A DNA stretch of 64,000 bases from Callaeas wilsoni. Lineage: Eukaryota > Chordata > Aves > Passeriformes > Callaeidae. A program made the position numbers and the translations under genes. The DNA lies in contig VWPU01003972.1 in NCBI GenBank assembly GCA_013398955.1, forward strand, positions 1 to 64,000. The letters run 5' to 3'. Positions within the stretch are counted from its first letter, which is position 1. Each line of letters opens with the position of its first letter. The notes beneath the pieces were generated by a model. The model was not told the origin of the DNA and made no database searches. It was given only the letters and a program-made list of their open reading frames with translations. This document shows, piece after piece, positions 20,475-33,764 of the stretch.

Positions 20475-22100
20475 TCAGCAAATAAAATTTAGACAAACGA
20501 TGAAAACTCTGTGTGTTGACTTGAGTGTGTGTTGTTCAAAGTGCCAGGTATCAATAACATTCTTGTTTTGGTCTCAAGTTGCTGCCTCTTATTCTAGAAA
20601 TGTCACATTTACAGAATCCCTTCCAGGATGTGAGGAGTGGAGATGTATTTTTCAGGGAGTTTTCCTACATACGTATTTCCGTGAGGAAAAACAATGCCGT
20701 GGGGATAATTTGAAGCTTTCTTAGTGCCGGAGCATGAGAGACTATAGGGGATGATGAATACTCCTAGTTCCAGATTGTGGGAAAGTGTATCCTAACCCAG
20801 AGAGTCCCGAATCCAGGGAAACCTACAAGAAAGTCTTGAAGGAGTTCAGCTGAAACTTTATAATTCACTTGATGAGTGTGCTCTAAATTGATGCACTCTA
20901 GAAAATAATTGACAGAAACTTTCCTGTACACTGGTCCTTCTCAGCCTGGCATTCCAGCAGCTTTCTCTGACTCGTTGGCTGCAGAGAGCTGTTGATCCCA
21001 CAGTGTTCAGGCATGAAGGCTTTCAGAGCATGCTGCAGTGCTCACAATGTCAGTAACGATTTCTGGCTAACGCAGCTTTTTGGTGGTGTCATCTCTCATT
21101 ATCACATGGGCTTTCCTTGGGCTTTTTCTTGTCTCTCATTCAGAATTTTGACCTTCCTTATTAATTAAACAGTGACTTTCCTGCAGCCCGTGATTGAGTT
21201 ATTCAGTAATACCTGCCTAAAGCCATCATAATAAAAGACAGAAGTTCTTTTTAATGCAAATTATTTGGTTCCAGATGTTTTGATCACATTAAACGATGGC
21301 TCAAATTAACCAGCTATTGGATTAAGCAACAGGCTACCTTGGCTGCTTTTTCTAATCATCGTAATTCCTAACGTGTTTGTTTCCCAGAGCATGCTCTCAA
21401 GAAGGCAGCGTAGCCCTTAGTTTTCATCAAATAAAAACAATAGAGAGACAGAAGCTATCTAGCATGGGTCGTGTGTTTTTCATAGCAAATATCTTTCCTT
21501 TCCATAAATATTACCTGCTACCACAGCGGTGCTCTGACTTGTTTGCGGTGTTCTGGGAAGGAGTTTTTCAGGGTGTACAGTAGGCTCACTGCTCCTGGAA
21601 GTGATTGTTAAATACCTTGTTCAAGGCTATCAGGTGCTACATCATCTTTCTACATTCTAAGCAAGTTCTTGTAGAGGGAATAGATGTGTTAGTGGAAGGG
21701 CCTCAGACTTAGAAGGCAAAATCCGAAACGGGGTTCAGTGGCTTGATCACTCAACTTTGAAAACAATTTCAGGTTTCCAAGGGAAAGATTTTAACTGTTT
21801 TAATAACTTACCATGGGATGTGCAGCAGATACTCCTAGTTGTTAAATTGTGAATAGCTGCCTCTGTGGAATCAGAGTGCTCAGCTACAGGTTACGGATTT
21901 CCTCTGAAAAGTGCCAAGTAACAGTCTCTGTAGTGTTTATAGAGGTCAGAATAGGGAGATGCAGTGGGCTTTTCTGGTGTGAAATCTTAGCATTTCTGCC
22001 AAGGGTTTATTGTTTGGAGCTGAACAAAGAAAGACTGGATCTACAAGCTTGACATGTCTTCCTTTTTTGTTTGTTTTCTTTCCCTGGTTTCTCCATGCAG

Positions 22101-22222
22101 CTCGGATTGGGAAAATGAAACGGAGGAAGCAAGACGAAGGGCAGGTATGTCCCCTCTGCAGCCGACCTCTGTCAGGATCCGAGGAGGAGATGAGTAGGCA
22201 TGTGGAACAATGCCTTGCAAAG
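22101..22222 (+). CDS. RNF220: RNF220 coding exon with optional CCHC zinc finger
   Basis: The acceptor CCATGCAG ends at 22100. The first 44 nt encode the basic segment A-R-I-G-K-M-K-R-R-K-Q-D-E-G-Q, including a nuclear-localisation-like K-R-R-K. Two donors are available: CAG|GTATGT at 22145 and AAG|GTAGAG at 22223. Both leave phase 0 and both join correctly to the next exon. The distal choice adds 26 residues, with C-P-L-C at their start and H-V-E-Q-C near their end (C-x2-C-x13-H-x3-C), like UBZ4/RAD18-type ubiquitin-binding fingers. The size of the human protein I remember fits the short version, and I also have a vague memory of a human isoform with this finger. Reading past both donors reaches a stop at 22291-22293. 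Confidence 0.9.
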
Positions 22223-23238
22223 GTAGAGGCGCAGCAGGATCACCAGCTGCCATTCCCTTCTCCCTACTCCCAGCTTTGTCTGCAGTTGAGCTAATGTGGG
22301 GCAAAAACTAACATTGCTGAGCTTGCAGGCAATGCTAACTGTCTCCCTAAGATCTCTAGTCACTTCTCTGTCTGGGAAGATGGATTCTTCTGGATCTTTC
22401 TGTTCTGTTGCATTAGTAACTTTTTACTTCATGCACCCTTCTGCTGTTTCAGAAGTCTAATTTGTAGATTGTAAAGGTGGAGCTATTGAAGTTTATGAAC
22501 CTTTTGTAGGACTTCAGGCATCCTATGTAGCGCAGGAAGAACAGTTCGTTCCGATCTGTGCCTTTGACAACATTAGAATTATTGTTTGTTGGGTTCTTTT
22601 GTAGCAGACTGGGATTTGTAAAGGTTGCGTGACCATCCTACACCAGGGAAGTGCATTTAAGCAGAACTGTTCTCTTACTGTTCATCCCAAAGACGGCAAG
22701 GAAGGAGGAACAAGCCCTGGGGGAGGGAGAGAGTTTTGTCATAGGGCTTTTTGTTCGTGTATCTCAGGAAAAACCTTCAATAGAGGACTTGTTGCCTCAA
22801 GAGGTGCATAGTATAAAGAGAGGTGTATTTTGATCAGTATGCCCCAAAAATACGTTACAGGAGAATACTTCTGCTAGGGGTCAAAGGAATCTGTGGTATC
22901 ATGTTCCTCTATGATATGGGAATTTTGCATGTAAGGCAGGGGAATGCATGTTGAAATGAACACCAGCATTGTTGTAGAGACCAGACCTTAAATTTCCTTG
23001 AGTAAAAATTATGAAGCTTGCAACTTGTTTTGATCTTAGGTTGTCAAGCTCTTCCAGTACCTATTTACTTCTAGTTTAGGTTAATAGGAACAGGGGTGGG
23101 AATAGAGACTGCTGTATGCTCTATACTTAGCTGTCCTGGGAACAGTCCAGCTTTTCTTCCCCGTCCCACCATGAGTTATGAACCCCAAAGAGCCATTTCA
23201 TGCTTCTCAACACTTTGCCCCTGCTTTACCCCGTGCAG
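22223..23238 (+). other. RNF220: RNF220 intron, 1.0 kb
   Basis: The intron runs from 22145 if the proximal donor is used. The first codons after 22222 stay open (V-E-A-Q-Q...) to a stop at 22291-22293. Nothing else is recognised. The acceptor CCGTGCAG ends at 23238. Confidence 0.88.
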
Positions 23239-23371
23239 AGAGAAGGATCCTGCATGACTGAGGATGACTCTGTGGACATTGAGAACGAGAACGGCAACCG
23301 CTTTGAAGAGTACGAGTGGTGCGGACAGAAGAGGATACGGGCTACTACTCTCCTGGAGGGAGGATTTCGAG
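23239..23371 (+). CDS. RNF220: RNF220 coding exon, conserved EEYEWCGQ block
   Basis: A 133-nt exon with 44 codons plus one base, entering in phase 0 and leaving in phase 1. It starts R-E-G-S-C-M-T-E-D-D-S-V-D-I-E and contains F-E-E-Y-E-W-C-G-Q-K-R-I-R-A-T-T-L-L-E-G-G-F-R-G. Apart from a few substitutions near the start (for example T for A and N for H/N) it equals the human sequence I remember. The donor is GAG|GTGCGC at 23372, a non-canonical +3/+4 but acceptable. The block's biochemical job is not known to me; its strong conservation suggests a protein-interaction surface. Confidence 0.96.
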
Positions 23372-26300
23372 GTGCGCCAGTGTTTTGGGGGCACTTGTAC
23401 ATCATTCTGCTGTGGAAGTTGATCATTACCTATGGTTAAAAGGAGGGACATGGGGATTTCCCTTCCACAAAAGGCAGAATCATCAGCGTTTGCCAGAACG
23501 TAAAGTGATTTGGTTTTTGTCCCTCCTGAATGATGAGAGTCAGAATTTGTGCAAATCTTGAAAAAAGCGTGGGGTCATTTCTTTCTCAGGGAATGTGGCT
23601 GAAGAGGGAATGGGTAGATCATTTGGGGAAAATAGCGTTTTATATCTCGCACATAGTAAGAAATACATGGAAATATGTGAAGAGAGGGAAATAGAAATGA
23701 AATTGTAAAAATTCCCAGCCTGGAGTGACGAAAGCTGGTGTATCAGCCTCTGGTGATGTATTGGAGGTGACAGCTAAGTCGCTTTAGCACCTGCATAAAA
23801 TATTAAAGGGCCAGTTGTGCATTTATCACTCCATCCCTTTTAAGGTTGATAAATGAGAATCCAGGAACCTGCTCTGCACCTCCAGCACTGCAAGCCCTTA
23901 GGGCTCTCAGACAAACACATTTTATTTTTCCTCCTTCTTTTGCTCCTTCCCCAGTGACGGGGAAATCAGTTACCAAGGAGAGAGTGAGTTATGGCAAAAT
24001 TTGACCCCTCGTGAGCTTTATTGGTGAATGTAATTTTAGCTAGAAACCTGGCCCTTTTCTTACATTCAGCCCTTTGGCCTCAAAGAGGAGGATTTACTAA
24101 ACTGTTCGTTGGCATGAACCTCAGGCACTCACAAGAGTCTCTCGCAAGCAATCCGCGTAGCGCATGCTTAATGAGAAGAGGAATGCTGGCTCCTTTCGTT
24201 CAATAAAGAGGATGGGATGTGATCTCTTCCTATATCAGCTTGGATTTTAATTTAAAATATCTCAAGGGGAAAGGCTACTGCATAAGGGAGTTGGACTTAA
24301 CAGCCGGCCGTGTGCTCAGCTAAAACCAGGCACTCCTGATCTGCTCTTGCTTTCCGCTGAAATTAAATTGTAGCTGGGTTATAGCAGAGCAGATGATCAG
24401 AAGCACAGAGTTGCAGGAGCAGCTTCTTTGGGCTTTAAAGGATACCCAGTGAAGCTCACACTATTGCATGCTGTGCCAGTAGCCTAACTTTTTTTATGAC
24501 TGCATGGAGAGTTGTGTCTGTGCATGATTCCCGGGAGGGGCCTGATGAGACCATGCAGGATCTTAAACTATATTTGTGTAGTGTAGACACTACAGTCCAT
24601 AGCAGGGAAGCATGGGATGTCTGTGTGCCTCTGTTGTCGTCGTCACTGCTAGTCCTGGTTAGAAAAAGCTGTTCAGTTCATTTCTTCCCCTTTTCTGTGC
24701 ATGAGTGGTTTCTTCCTTCACCCCTGCCAAGCACCTGCATTTGAGGAGAGCATGATCTTCCACTTCCTTTGGTGTAGACATTGTGCTATCTTCACCTGGT
24801 AAATGTTCCCAGTTGTTTTTGAGTTAACTCACTGAAGTGTGATATTGCCTTGGTCATATGGAGACCCTCTTTCAAATGAGGCTTCATGTGGACAAAATGC
24901 ATGTAATTGATGTGGTTAGGCTGGGTAGATACAAAGTACTTGCTCTTTGTTGCATTTTCTTCATTATTTTAAGGAATTCTCAAATGTGGTGGTTGTTACT
25001 ATGTCAATCACCTGCTTTCCTCCACCAGAAGTTAGACAGGTTCTAGCATCAGTCAGTGCTGTAACCTCTGCCAGATGGCTACACACACGAACAGATACTT
25101 GTGCAGTTCATTCATACTTAGAGATGGCCTTGCTTCCGTCAGGGTCTGTCTCTTCTTTCCTTTTGGAGACCTTCGTTACACTTTCAAGAGTTACATGGAC
25201 AGATCCAGGAAAAGATTGGAAGTCTAGGAGAAAAGCAGAATACAACTACATGCAGTTCCAAAACCCTCCATAATCACCCTGCTGACAAGGCTTTTGGGTT
25301 AGACTCTTTCCCTTGTTGGTCCTGGATGCAAGATGTCTGTAGATCATCTCACAAGCACAGGAACCTCCCTGTAGTATTTGTAGTGAGAAACATCCTGTGC
25401 AGCGTTTTGTGGCAGAACCACTGCTGAGGAAGGGACTCCTGATACCTGAGCAGCTGGCAGGTCTCTAGCACCTGGCCTTCCTCCTCTGGAGCATACCTCT
25501 GCTGGCAGCTAGATTCAACAGCTGCCATGCTTCTCTAGGGAAGTGGCCTCTTCCCTAAGCAGGGGAATTTTTTTCCGAACAACTTTCTACCTAGTATTTT
25601 GGGATAACCAGACAATATGTACAGGGTACCAACCTACTCTGTGCAAGAAGTTGTTGTAAAATTTGGAAAGCCTAAGCAAAGCTGGAGTGATCTCCTACAG
25701 CTGGCTGATTGCATTTATTTTTAATTAAGTTACACTTTTTAATGCTCTCTTTTGTGGCTTCCCCTATTGTCTCTGCTGCATTCATGGGTCTCCATCACTC
25801 AGGACTGCTATGTGCACTCTCAGGTAACCTTAAGGTGACTGTCTTTCTTCTTTTGCTGCCAGTGTTGGCTCTTGCCAGACAGAATTCTTAATTTACAGCC
25901 CTGAAGCACAGCACAACGTTTTGTAGATGCTTTCTAATGCTTAAAACTGCTTTGTCTGGAGTTGGCAAGGCCCTCGTTAACCCCCGTCACCTGAGGCTTT
26001 GCATTTGGCTCTGTTCCCTTTGCTGAGAAGTAGCAGTGATGTGGAAATCAAATGTCTTTTATAATGCCAGACAGCCTTTGCCAGGCTACAGGGATGTCAC
26101 CAACGTCTAAAGAGATGACATGGGGAAATACATAAAACCAGAGGGGAAAATAGATGGCCATGTGTCTCATTAATTTCGGTTTTAATGGTGTGTTGCTTTG
26201 AGGAGATGTCACAGCTGGGTGAAGGGGGAACAGGACACTGTGGCCAGTGTGTGTTGTACGTAAGTCCATTGGGCAGCATTACAGCAGTGTCTTGAATGTA

Positions 26301-29300
26301 ACACAGATCCTGGCTTCTTTTTATCATTTTGGTTAGGGGACAAGGTTCATATCACTCTCAACATGAGGAAAGTTCTTTGCCACTTATATGGAAAATCCTG
26401 ACAGATTCTCAGTTGGAGTAAGGTTGAGAGACCTTGGGGTTTTTCTTCTCTGAAACAGCAATACCAGGGAAATGAACAGCCCTGTTTGGATTTTCTGGAA
26501 GATGGTCTAAAATGTAGAAGCAGCCACAGGCTGAAACTCTCACTCGTAAAGTTCCTAGGATGACACTTTTGTGCTTCCAAAGCACTTGCAGGGAAAACTT
26601 GCTCTTCAAACCTGAGGGGCTGTGTTAGAAGCTGGAAATTCTTTGTCTTCTCTGTTGGTGTTACAGCTGCAAGCCCCCAGTCAGGTCTAGTGCAGCAGAG
26701 CCAAAGCACAACTTGGCTGCCACAGCTTGGCATACCTGGGGCAGCAGGTGGAAAGAACAGGCTGTGGCAGCAAGTAGGAATATGACATAACTGAGAAGTG
26801 CAGGGATCAGTGTGTTGTCTCTGAAGCTGTTGGGTTTGGTGAAGGATTTCAGTCAGGAAATATTTAGTACTTCTAGCTGTCCTCCTGGCTTCTTAAAGCA
26901 TCATTTGCTATCATTCAATTTGCTTTCCAAAACTGGAAGGATGCAGCATGTAAGTGAAGATTATTGGCAATTATATAGGGTTTGGAACCATTTTGTTGCA
27001 GCAGAGGGTCCTGCTTGAAGTAGGGATTTGTAGGGGGGTTTGTGGTTCTGTTTGGGAGTAGGTACAGAAGAATACCAGCATGGAATACCAAGCTCCATTT
27101 AAATCAAGCTTGTACTTCAAAGTGTAAAACTGTACAGATAAAATAATCAAATGTTCCCCTGCCTCAGTACAGTGTCACAGGACTAAAATTTCTCTTGAAA
27201 TACCTGAACATACAGTAACTATCTCTCCCCATGTCTCTGAATCATCCCTCTCTGAAGCTCTTTGTTGCACAGGATTATTTCATGCCATCTTTAATGAGTT
27301 TCTGTGTTTAGGATGCCAACAAGGCTTTGCAAGTGAAAGCATCAAGTGGCTTCCTCTCTGATGTGGGGTTTGTTGGTTTTTTTTTAATGCTCAACGTATT
27401 TGTAGCAATTCTTCTATTCCAGTCAGGAATGGATGCACGTTACCCTCAGTGTTTACACTGTAAGGTTATCCCTTTAAAGAATTCCTGAGGGAAGTTCAAA
27501 AGGTTTTTTTTTTCTTTGAAAGATTCAGTGTCTCTTTTTGTGTGTATGTTTCTTACTTGAAAGAAGGGAAGGGAGGGGGGGAAGTGGAAAAAAAGTGCTT
27601 TATCTGAAAAGAATCACATCAGCTTCACACTGATAGAAGCTGCTGTCATCTCTTAAACGGCTTAGCACAGTCAAAAGGCAAGAGGACTTAAAACAGTGTC
27701 TTACACAGGGATCGATGGGTGGAACACATAACTCGTAACTGCAAAAAAAAAAGCAGCTCGGGGGGAGAGATAACGGTAATGATTGCATTGAGGGAAGCTT
27801 GAGGGAGGCTTGTTCTTTGTAACACAGCTTCAAAGGTGTCTGGACTGGTGCCTAAGCAAACTGTCCTGTGAAGTTGCTGCCTCTGTAGGTCTAGGGAAGG
27901 CAGGGGGGTTGGGGGATGCTTGCACCCTTCTGTTTCTTAACAGATGGGACAAAGATTAGTAAATGCCAGGTTAGCGACTCCCTTCTGCTGCCACAGATTT
28001 GAGGAGAGGATTTTGTCACTTGGTCTCTTTCCGTCCGTTCCGGGAGGCAGCTTGTCCGGGAGAGGGGACGGAGGAGAGCGTGGCTGGGGAGCTGGGTGTT
28101 GGGCGGGATGTCAGTTTATCGATCGCACCTCAGTCAGGAGAGCTGCGGGCGCAGCGCTCTGAGCACGAGCGGCAGCGTGCTTAATGTGATTGAAAGGCAG
28201 TTAAAATGGCGGTGACCTTTTCAGGGGGAATTAGATTGCCTGCCAAGAGTGGTTAGAGGGAGTGATAACGCCAGCTTGAGGAAGCTGTCCAGTCTGCTTC
28301 AAAGGGAGAGAGACAGGGAAAGCAAGCTGGCAGCAAGTACCATTTAAAGCACGAACCGTGCGGTCTGATAGAACAGAGATTGCTGTCCTCTTTAGATATG
28401 AAAGAATTGAGGAATTGTAGCTAAGTTCTCTCCACCCGCCCCGTCCTCCTCTTCTCCCCTCCAGTTCCCCTGCCAAAAAGCCTTCCGCTAGGTGCAGTAG
28501 CAAGCTAGTCACCACTACTCTTCTCAGTTTCTTTTGCTTCAGCAGATCAGTTGCATCAAAAATAACACAGAAGAGAGAAAGACTTTGAAAATGTTAAAAT
28601 GGCAAGCAGGGCATTTTCAGGGAAGGATACTTTCTAACAAAGATCAACATGACAAGGATCTGTCTGATAGATTGTGATACTCTTGAAGAAGGCGAAGCAC
28701 AGAGGGATTACTTAACTCTGAAGTTTCTCTTTATTTTTCTGGTATTTCTTTTTATTTCTCCAGGCTGCCCTCCTCCCAAGCTAGCAAAGGGCTTGTATCT
28801 ATTTGTTAATGTCTTACCAAGGGAAAAGAACAGCACAACTAAGGGTATGCATAGAAGGACTTGGTAAAGCCTTTATAAGCTGTAACAAACTACAGTTATC
28901 CTTGAGTGTCCATTTGCATTGGATCTCATGTCATGTACGATTAGGGCAGCTGCCTGGAAAGTGGGACTGTATTAAAATGTTTAAAAGTTTCTAGCAAATG
29001 GCTGTAGTCCTCCCACTGTCAGCTTTCTATTGACACAGAATCACGATATGCTTCAGTTTGAGCAGCAAGTATTGTAGGCCAGCCTTCATCTGGTGTGGGT
29101 TGTCCCGGAAAGAGCATTGGGGCAGTAGCTCCTCTGGTGTGTTCTCCTTCATTTAGAAGGATTTACCATGCAGCATTAGAATCATTCTTTCATGTGTAAG
29201 GTCCTGGCCTCAGAATCTAAATAGATAGTGTTTAGTTCTACCTCAACAACAGGTTTTTGTGATTACAGTGACTTCTTGGGTCTGGTAACTGCCTGGCAGA

Positions 29301-32300
29301 AAGCTCCAAATAGAGAAGGAAAACTCACTTGTGCTTCTCTGGGCAATTTCGTGAAAATAGAACTCTACAACAAAGCTCTTAAAATCTGTGACACATATGT
29401 GGAAACTGAAGCATGGAGAAGCATCTTCTCTGGTGTTATAAAGATAGTAGCAGAGCTGGTGACAAACCTTAAAAGTCTTGCTCTAGAATCTCACCTAGTA
29501 GCTACCTATGCCCTCTTTTTCAAATAAAATATAATGAGACTTACAGGAAAGCTTCAAGAGGGAAGGGTACTTGCTTTTTTTCCATGTCAGGAGATTCAGG
29601 CTGCATTTAAGGTTATACTGGTAAGAGGGTATAAACTGATCTGTTCAAATGCAGCAAAAGCATTTGAGCTGAACAGTAAATGTGTGACTTCTCTGAAGAC
29701 ACTGTGTGGGAAATGGAAGATGTCACTGGCATATTTAGGCCTTTTGGAATAGTGGTCTAGTAACTAGAATCATCTTTGCTACTGCTGTGTAGATGAGCCA
29801 GCATTCATTCATTTTACCCTGGCAGGTTAAAGCAAACTTCAGCTTGGATGCAAGAGTAGTCTGTGGTAAGAGTACAGGGAATTTTTGCTGTAATGAAATT
29901 CTTAATCTTCCTCCCATTTAGCAAGAGCTCAATTGAGTGCATTTCTCTGCCAGGTTTCCAGTGTCAGCGTCTCTCTCTAAGGTGAATGTCTGTACATCTG
30001 AGCACCCTTCCCAGCCTCTGAATCCTTGAATTTTAGCCTTCCTATGTTTGTGTTGCTACCTTCTGCTGGTCACTTCTACCTGCTGTAAGCTTCCAAGTGG
30101 GCAAGGTGTATAAATTTCATGTTTCTCAAGTGCTTAGTCTGTGCCTTATGCCCCTTATAGAGGGTTGCTGAGTCCCAGAGCTCTTGTATCCCTTACCTCA
30201 GCCCTTGTGTAAAAGTGGTAATCCCTCCATTGCAGAAGCACGGTAAGGAGAACTGGTCTGATGGAGTAGCCCAACCATTTCTAAATGTTTGCCCCTCTCT
30301 CCTTTGAGAGCAAGTATTTGCCCATAAGGTAATACTTGACCTAAAAATGCTAACAAAATCTGTTTGCATAGTGTTAGATACAGTAATCACATGGACTGCA
30401 CCTGATTCTTTCTCTGTAGTTTGTGTCTGCATATAGAATTTGAAGGATTCTGTGGTTAATAAATATCTCTTAAGTATTGTCCTGTATATTAGTATCATAA
30501 GATGACTCTAGTGAGCCAGAACAACAGTGTAGAATAATATGTGGTTTAAGAAGAAAAAACCTCTTACCTTACATACAAAAGCCAGCATGACCTGCCATGT
30601 AATTGATGCCCAGTGTCATGTGTGTTTGAAGTTCACATAATTCTTCAAGGAGCACCATTTTGTTCGTTTTGGAATACCAAGTAATCAATGGGATTTAGCA
30701 AAGTAAAAATCATTTTAACTGGAAAAAAAGAAATTGGTGAGGACAGCCGTTAAGATTTCTCATTGTTGATTGTAAATTTTTGTTGACTTGAATGCATACA
30801 ATAAGAGTCTAATTTTTATGCTCAAACTGCCAGAAGGCATTAGCTGAAAGGAGTGCAATCAGCTAAACCTTGGTCGTTGATTTATAAAACACCAACAGCC
30901 ACTCTAGCCAGGAAAAGATTTTCTACGGGAAGAAGTGGAATTCTCTCCATTTTACAGTATTACATATCGTAGTTGGGGGTTGAAAAGAGATATCTGTCAC
31001 CTCCTTCCTGGAGGAAGAAGGGGAAAAAAAGAAAACAGAAAATGCAGTTGTAACACCATGAAAATTAGCAGGGGGGAGTAAGGGAGCAGGTAGAGCACCT
31101 GAAACTACTCGATTTTTTTGAAGTAGACTGGGTTTCAGTTGACAGTTCCTTCAAACTTCAGTTTTTGTAGATCTCAGACATTAGTTGCTCTGCAGTCCAG
31201 TTTTCTGCTGGCCTGTTAGCTGTGGTTTTGAAAATCCCAGGCTTTAAGATAGTAATCTGATCAATTTTTAATTTTTTTTTTCCCTCAAGGGTCTGCAGTT
31301 TTGCGAGAACTGCAACCTACTTCTTGGACACTCAGGTCAACTTGAGCTTTAAGCACACAATAGTTGATTGACATGATTTTAATAGCATTTTAGAATACAG
31401 TTGTTAAGTCAGGGGCAGTGAGATGTTTCTAAAGGAAAAAGGGAGCACAGGTCTCAATGGCTCTAAACAGCTCCTGTCTCCGCGTGTCGTCTCCTACGCA
31501 CAGCGGTGAAACGCATTATCGAGTAGTGCCCGGAAAGTGGCTAACTGCGTTTGACACACGCCAACTCCCTGCCTCCACACTGGATAATTGCATTGTCAAC
31601 TGTTCAGCAAAGTGGCAGGTGACACTGCAGCCGGATTGATTGTCCTACTATGGAGGCTCCCAAGACTGTCAGCCACCCAATCGATAGAGTTTACACAAGA
31701 CACTGTGACTGCATCTGTAACTAATTTCAGTTTGAACCTTGCAAGATGCGGCTGTCCCTGTTTCCTGGCCTCTCTTCTTTGCTTGCATCTTCTCCCTGGA
31801 CAAGGAAGTTGTTTTTCCACTGAAAGCCCGGTTTTATTTCTTGTTTTGGAGCTGGAAGTGAAGAAATCAATGGTGTGTTTTGTGGTTTCAGAGTTGAGGG
31901 CATTACAGCACATGGCTAACTAGCAGCTCCAGTTTTGCAATCAATAGACTGATCAATTGATTAAATTAGCACTGATTTTTCTTTCTTCTTTCCAACCTAG
32001 AAAAGAATTAGTTTGGGAGGAAGAGCACATGTGTTTGGCCTATGAAATTTAGCCCTTGGTTTTTCCAGTCCTTGGTTGCCTTTCCCCCATGAATACAATG
32101 TCTGTGCTCATCATTATTTAAAGCAAACTGCATCGAGCCCCGCCACTGGCAGCAGCCCGCTGTAAGCCAGGGTGTCACTTTCAGCTGTTCACCAGCCTTG
32201 CTGCTTCATGCTCGGCTGCCTTAGAAAAGTCATCCTCCGAGCTCTGCTGTGCTGCTTTATTATTGGCAAAGTTGCGACATTCCTGTGATCCCTGTCAGTG

Positions 32301-33742
32301 GTGCTTATTGATCCAGTGATGTGAATCTGCTTAGTGATTCAAGATTACTTTAATTCTCCCTCTTCCTTTTTTGTTTGTTTCCACCCTCTCCCCAGGGGAA
32401 CAAAAGCTTTCAGATCCACCTTTCCCTAACTGTGGAAAATGAGCTGTAGCTGCAAAGACCATGGCTGTTGCTGCTGCTTTTGTACTTCAGCTCCAGGTTT
32501 TGAAGAGCAGCCTTTGAGATAGACTTGAGGCTGTTCTCACCTTCCTGCATCACAGCAGCACAAGGCTCTAGGAGGCAGGCACGAATGGCCAAACCAAATC
32601 AGACCTTTGGTCTGTGTGTTTTCCCCCTTGCAGCCACAGTTTGTACCTCATGAGTTACAGGAAGCATAAAAGACATATCTGGAATTCTCCTCAATGCTGC
32701 AAGGGGTGGAGAAGCCTCTTCCTGAGCCTTGCAGCAGCTGGCTCTTACCCTGTGCAGCAGTGCTTGCCTGCCCTTTGTTCAGCATGCTGCTGCAAAATTA
32801 TGTTAATGGTCGTAAAATTATATGGCCCCTTCCTTTAAAGGCAGCTGTTTCTGTGATCTGTTAGCAAAGATCCCTGGAAGCACCCACACTGGTAAGCAGT
32901 CAGGTCTCTGACAGCCCATTTGTGCCTCTGTGGGAGCTAATAGACAGCATCAGATGGATGCATCTGCTGTTTCAGGTGTGCGCTGTAACAACACAGTTGG
33001 GTGTCAGCTTTCCAGGTAAATCACCGCTTAGCTTTAAATGGATCTGGCTCCAGAGAAATGAAACCCTTGTTTTGTAAGCAGCTTTTCTTGGCTTCTGAAT
33101 GTCATTTTTTTTCTGCAACAGGCTGGGAACATCACCAGAACTATACTATCCCTGTTGGTGCTAGGAAAAAATGGGGGAACAATTTCGCTGTTGAAAAATA
33201 AGGCTAGGGAGGCATTATGGATCTGTAGAAAGACCTGTGTTCTCAGTGGCTTTCTCGGTCTTCCCAGATGTCTCTTACAATAAAATGGCATCCAGGCCAC
33301 CTTGTCCTCTTAGTACTAGTTTGGGATACTTCAGCTGATGATGAAATAAACCCAGTTTAGAGCGATTCTCGGAAGTATGTGAAGCCTGGCCGTGAGTCTG
33401 CATAAACTACTTTTATTGCCTTCATTGTTTTTACTCTCCAAGAAGCCAACGAGTGACATTTCGATAAGAAAATAGAGTGAACGTGCAGGAAAGGGAGGTT
33501 ATACAGAAGGGGGTCACTGCAAGGAGTGTAATTAGCAAAGGCTGCAGTTCTGGAGATTTATGGGAGGCTTTTCTTCTTTTTTCCTGAGCATATGTATACT
33601 ACCTGCAAGCAGAATGAATGCCTCTTCCCAGCCAAAATAGGCCCCAGTAGAGCTCTATGCCTCTGAGATGGATTTGAATTTAGACCCATTTATGGAATTT
33701 ACACAAAATTTGGGATTTCTAGAATATTTCCTCTATAGATTT

Positions 33743-33764
33743 CACACACACCACACACACCCCC
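33743..33764. repeat. short CA-rich microsatellite
   Basis: An interrupted (CA)n tract of about 22 bases followed by CCCC. It is a simple sequence repeat with no sign of function. Confidence 0.8.

Larger units (their letters stand above)
14597..22100 (+). other. RNF220: RNF220 intron, 7.5 kb
   Basis: The first 250 bp is still CpG island. Further in are a candidate hairpin at 15654-15704, an old CR1/L3-like scrap near 16369, an 11-base A run at 16875, a homeodomain-word cluster at 19408-19460, a small CpG-rich patch near 19510-19590 and a 41-bp partial duplication at 20415. No other gene is recognised. The acceptor is CCATGCAG at 22100 after a T-rich tract. Confidence 0.85.

Noticed and set aside
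22223..22293. Extension of the zinc-finger exon to the stop at 22291
   Set aside because: Codons past 22222 lose family similarity and a usable donor lies at 22223, so this is most likely intron read-through.
28000..28190. Moderately CpG-rich stretch as a third CpG island
   Set aside because: CpG density is clearly lower and patchy compared with 6.24 kb and 14.2 kb. Not called as an island.
29385..29425. GTGGAAACTGAAGCATGG, another SINE-like scrap
   Set aside because: Too short and diverged to separate from chance.
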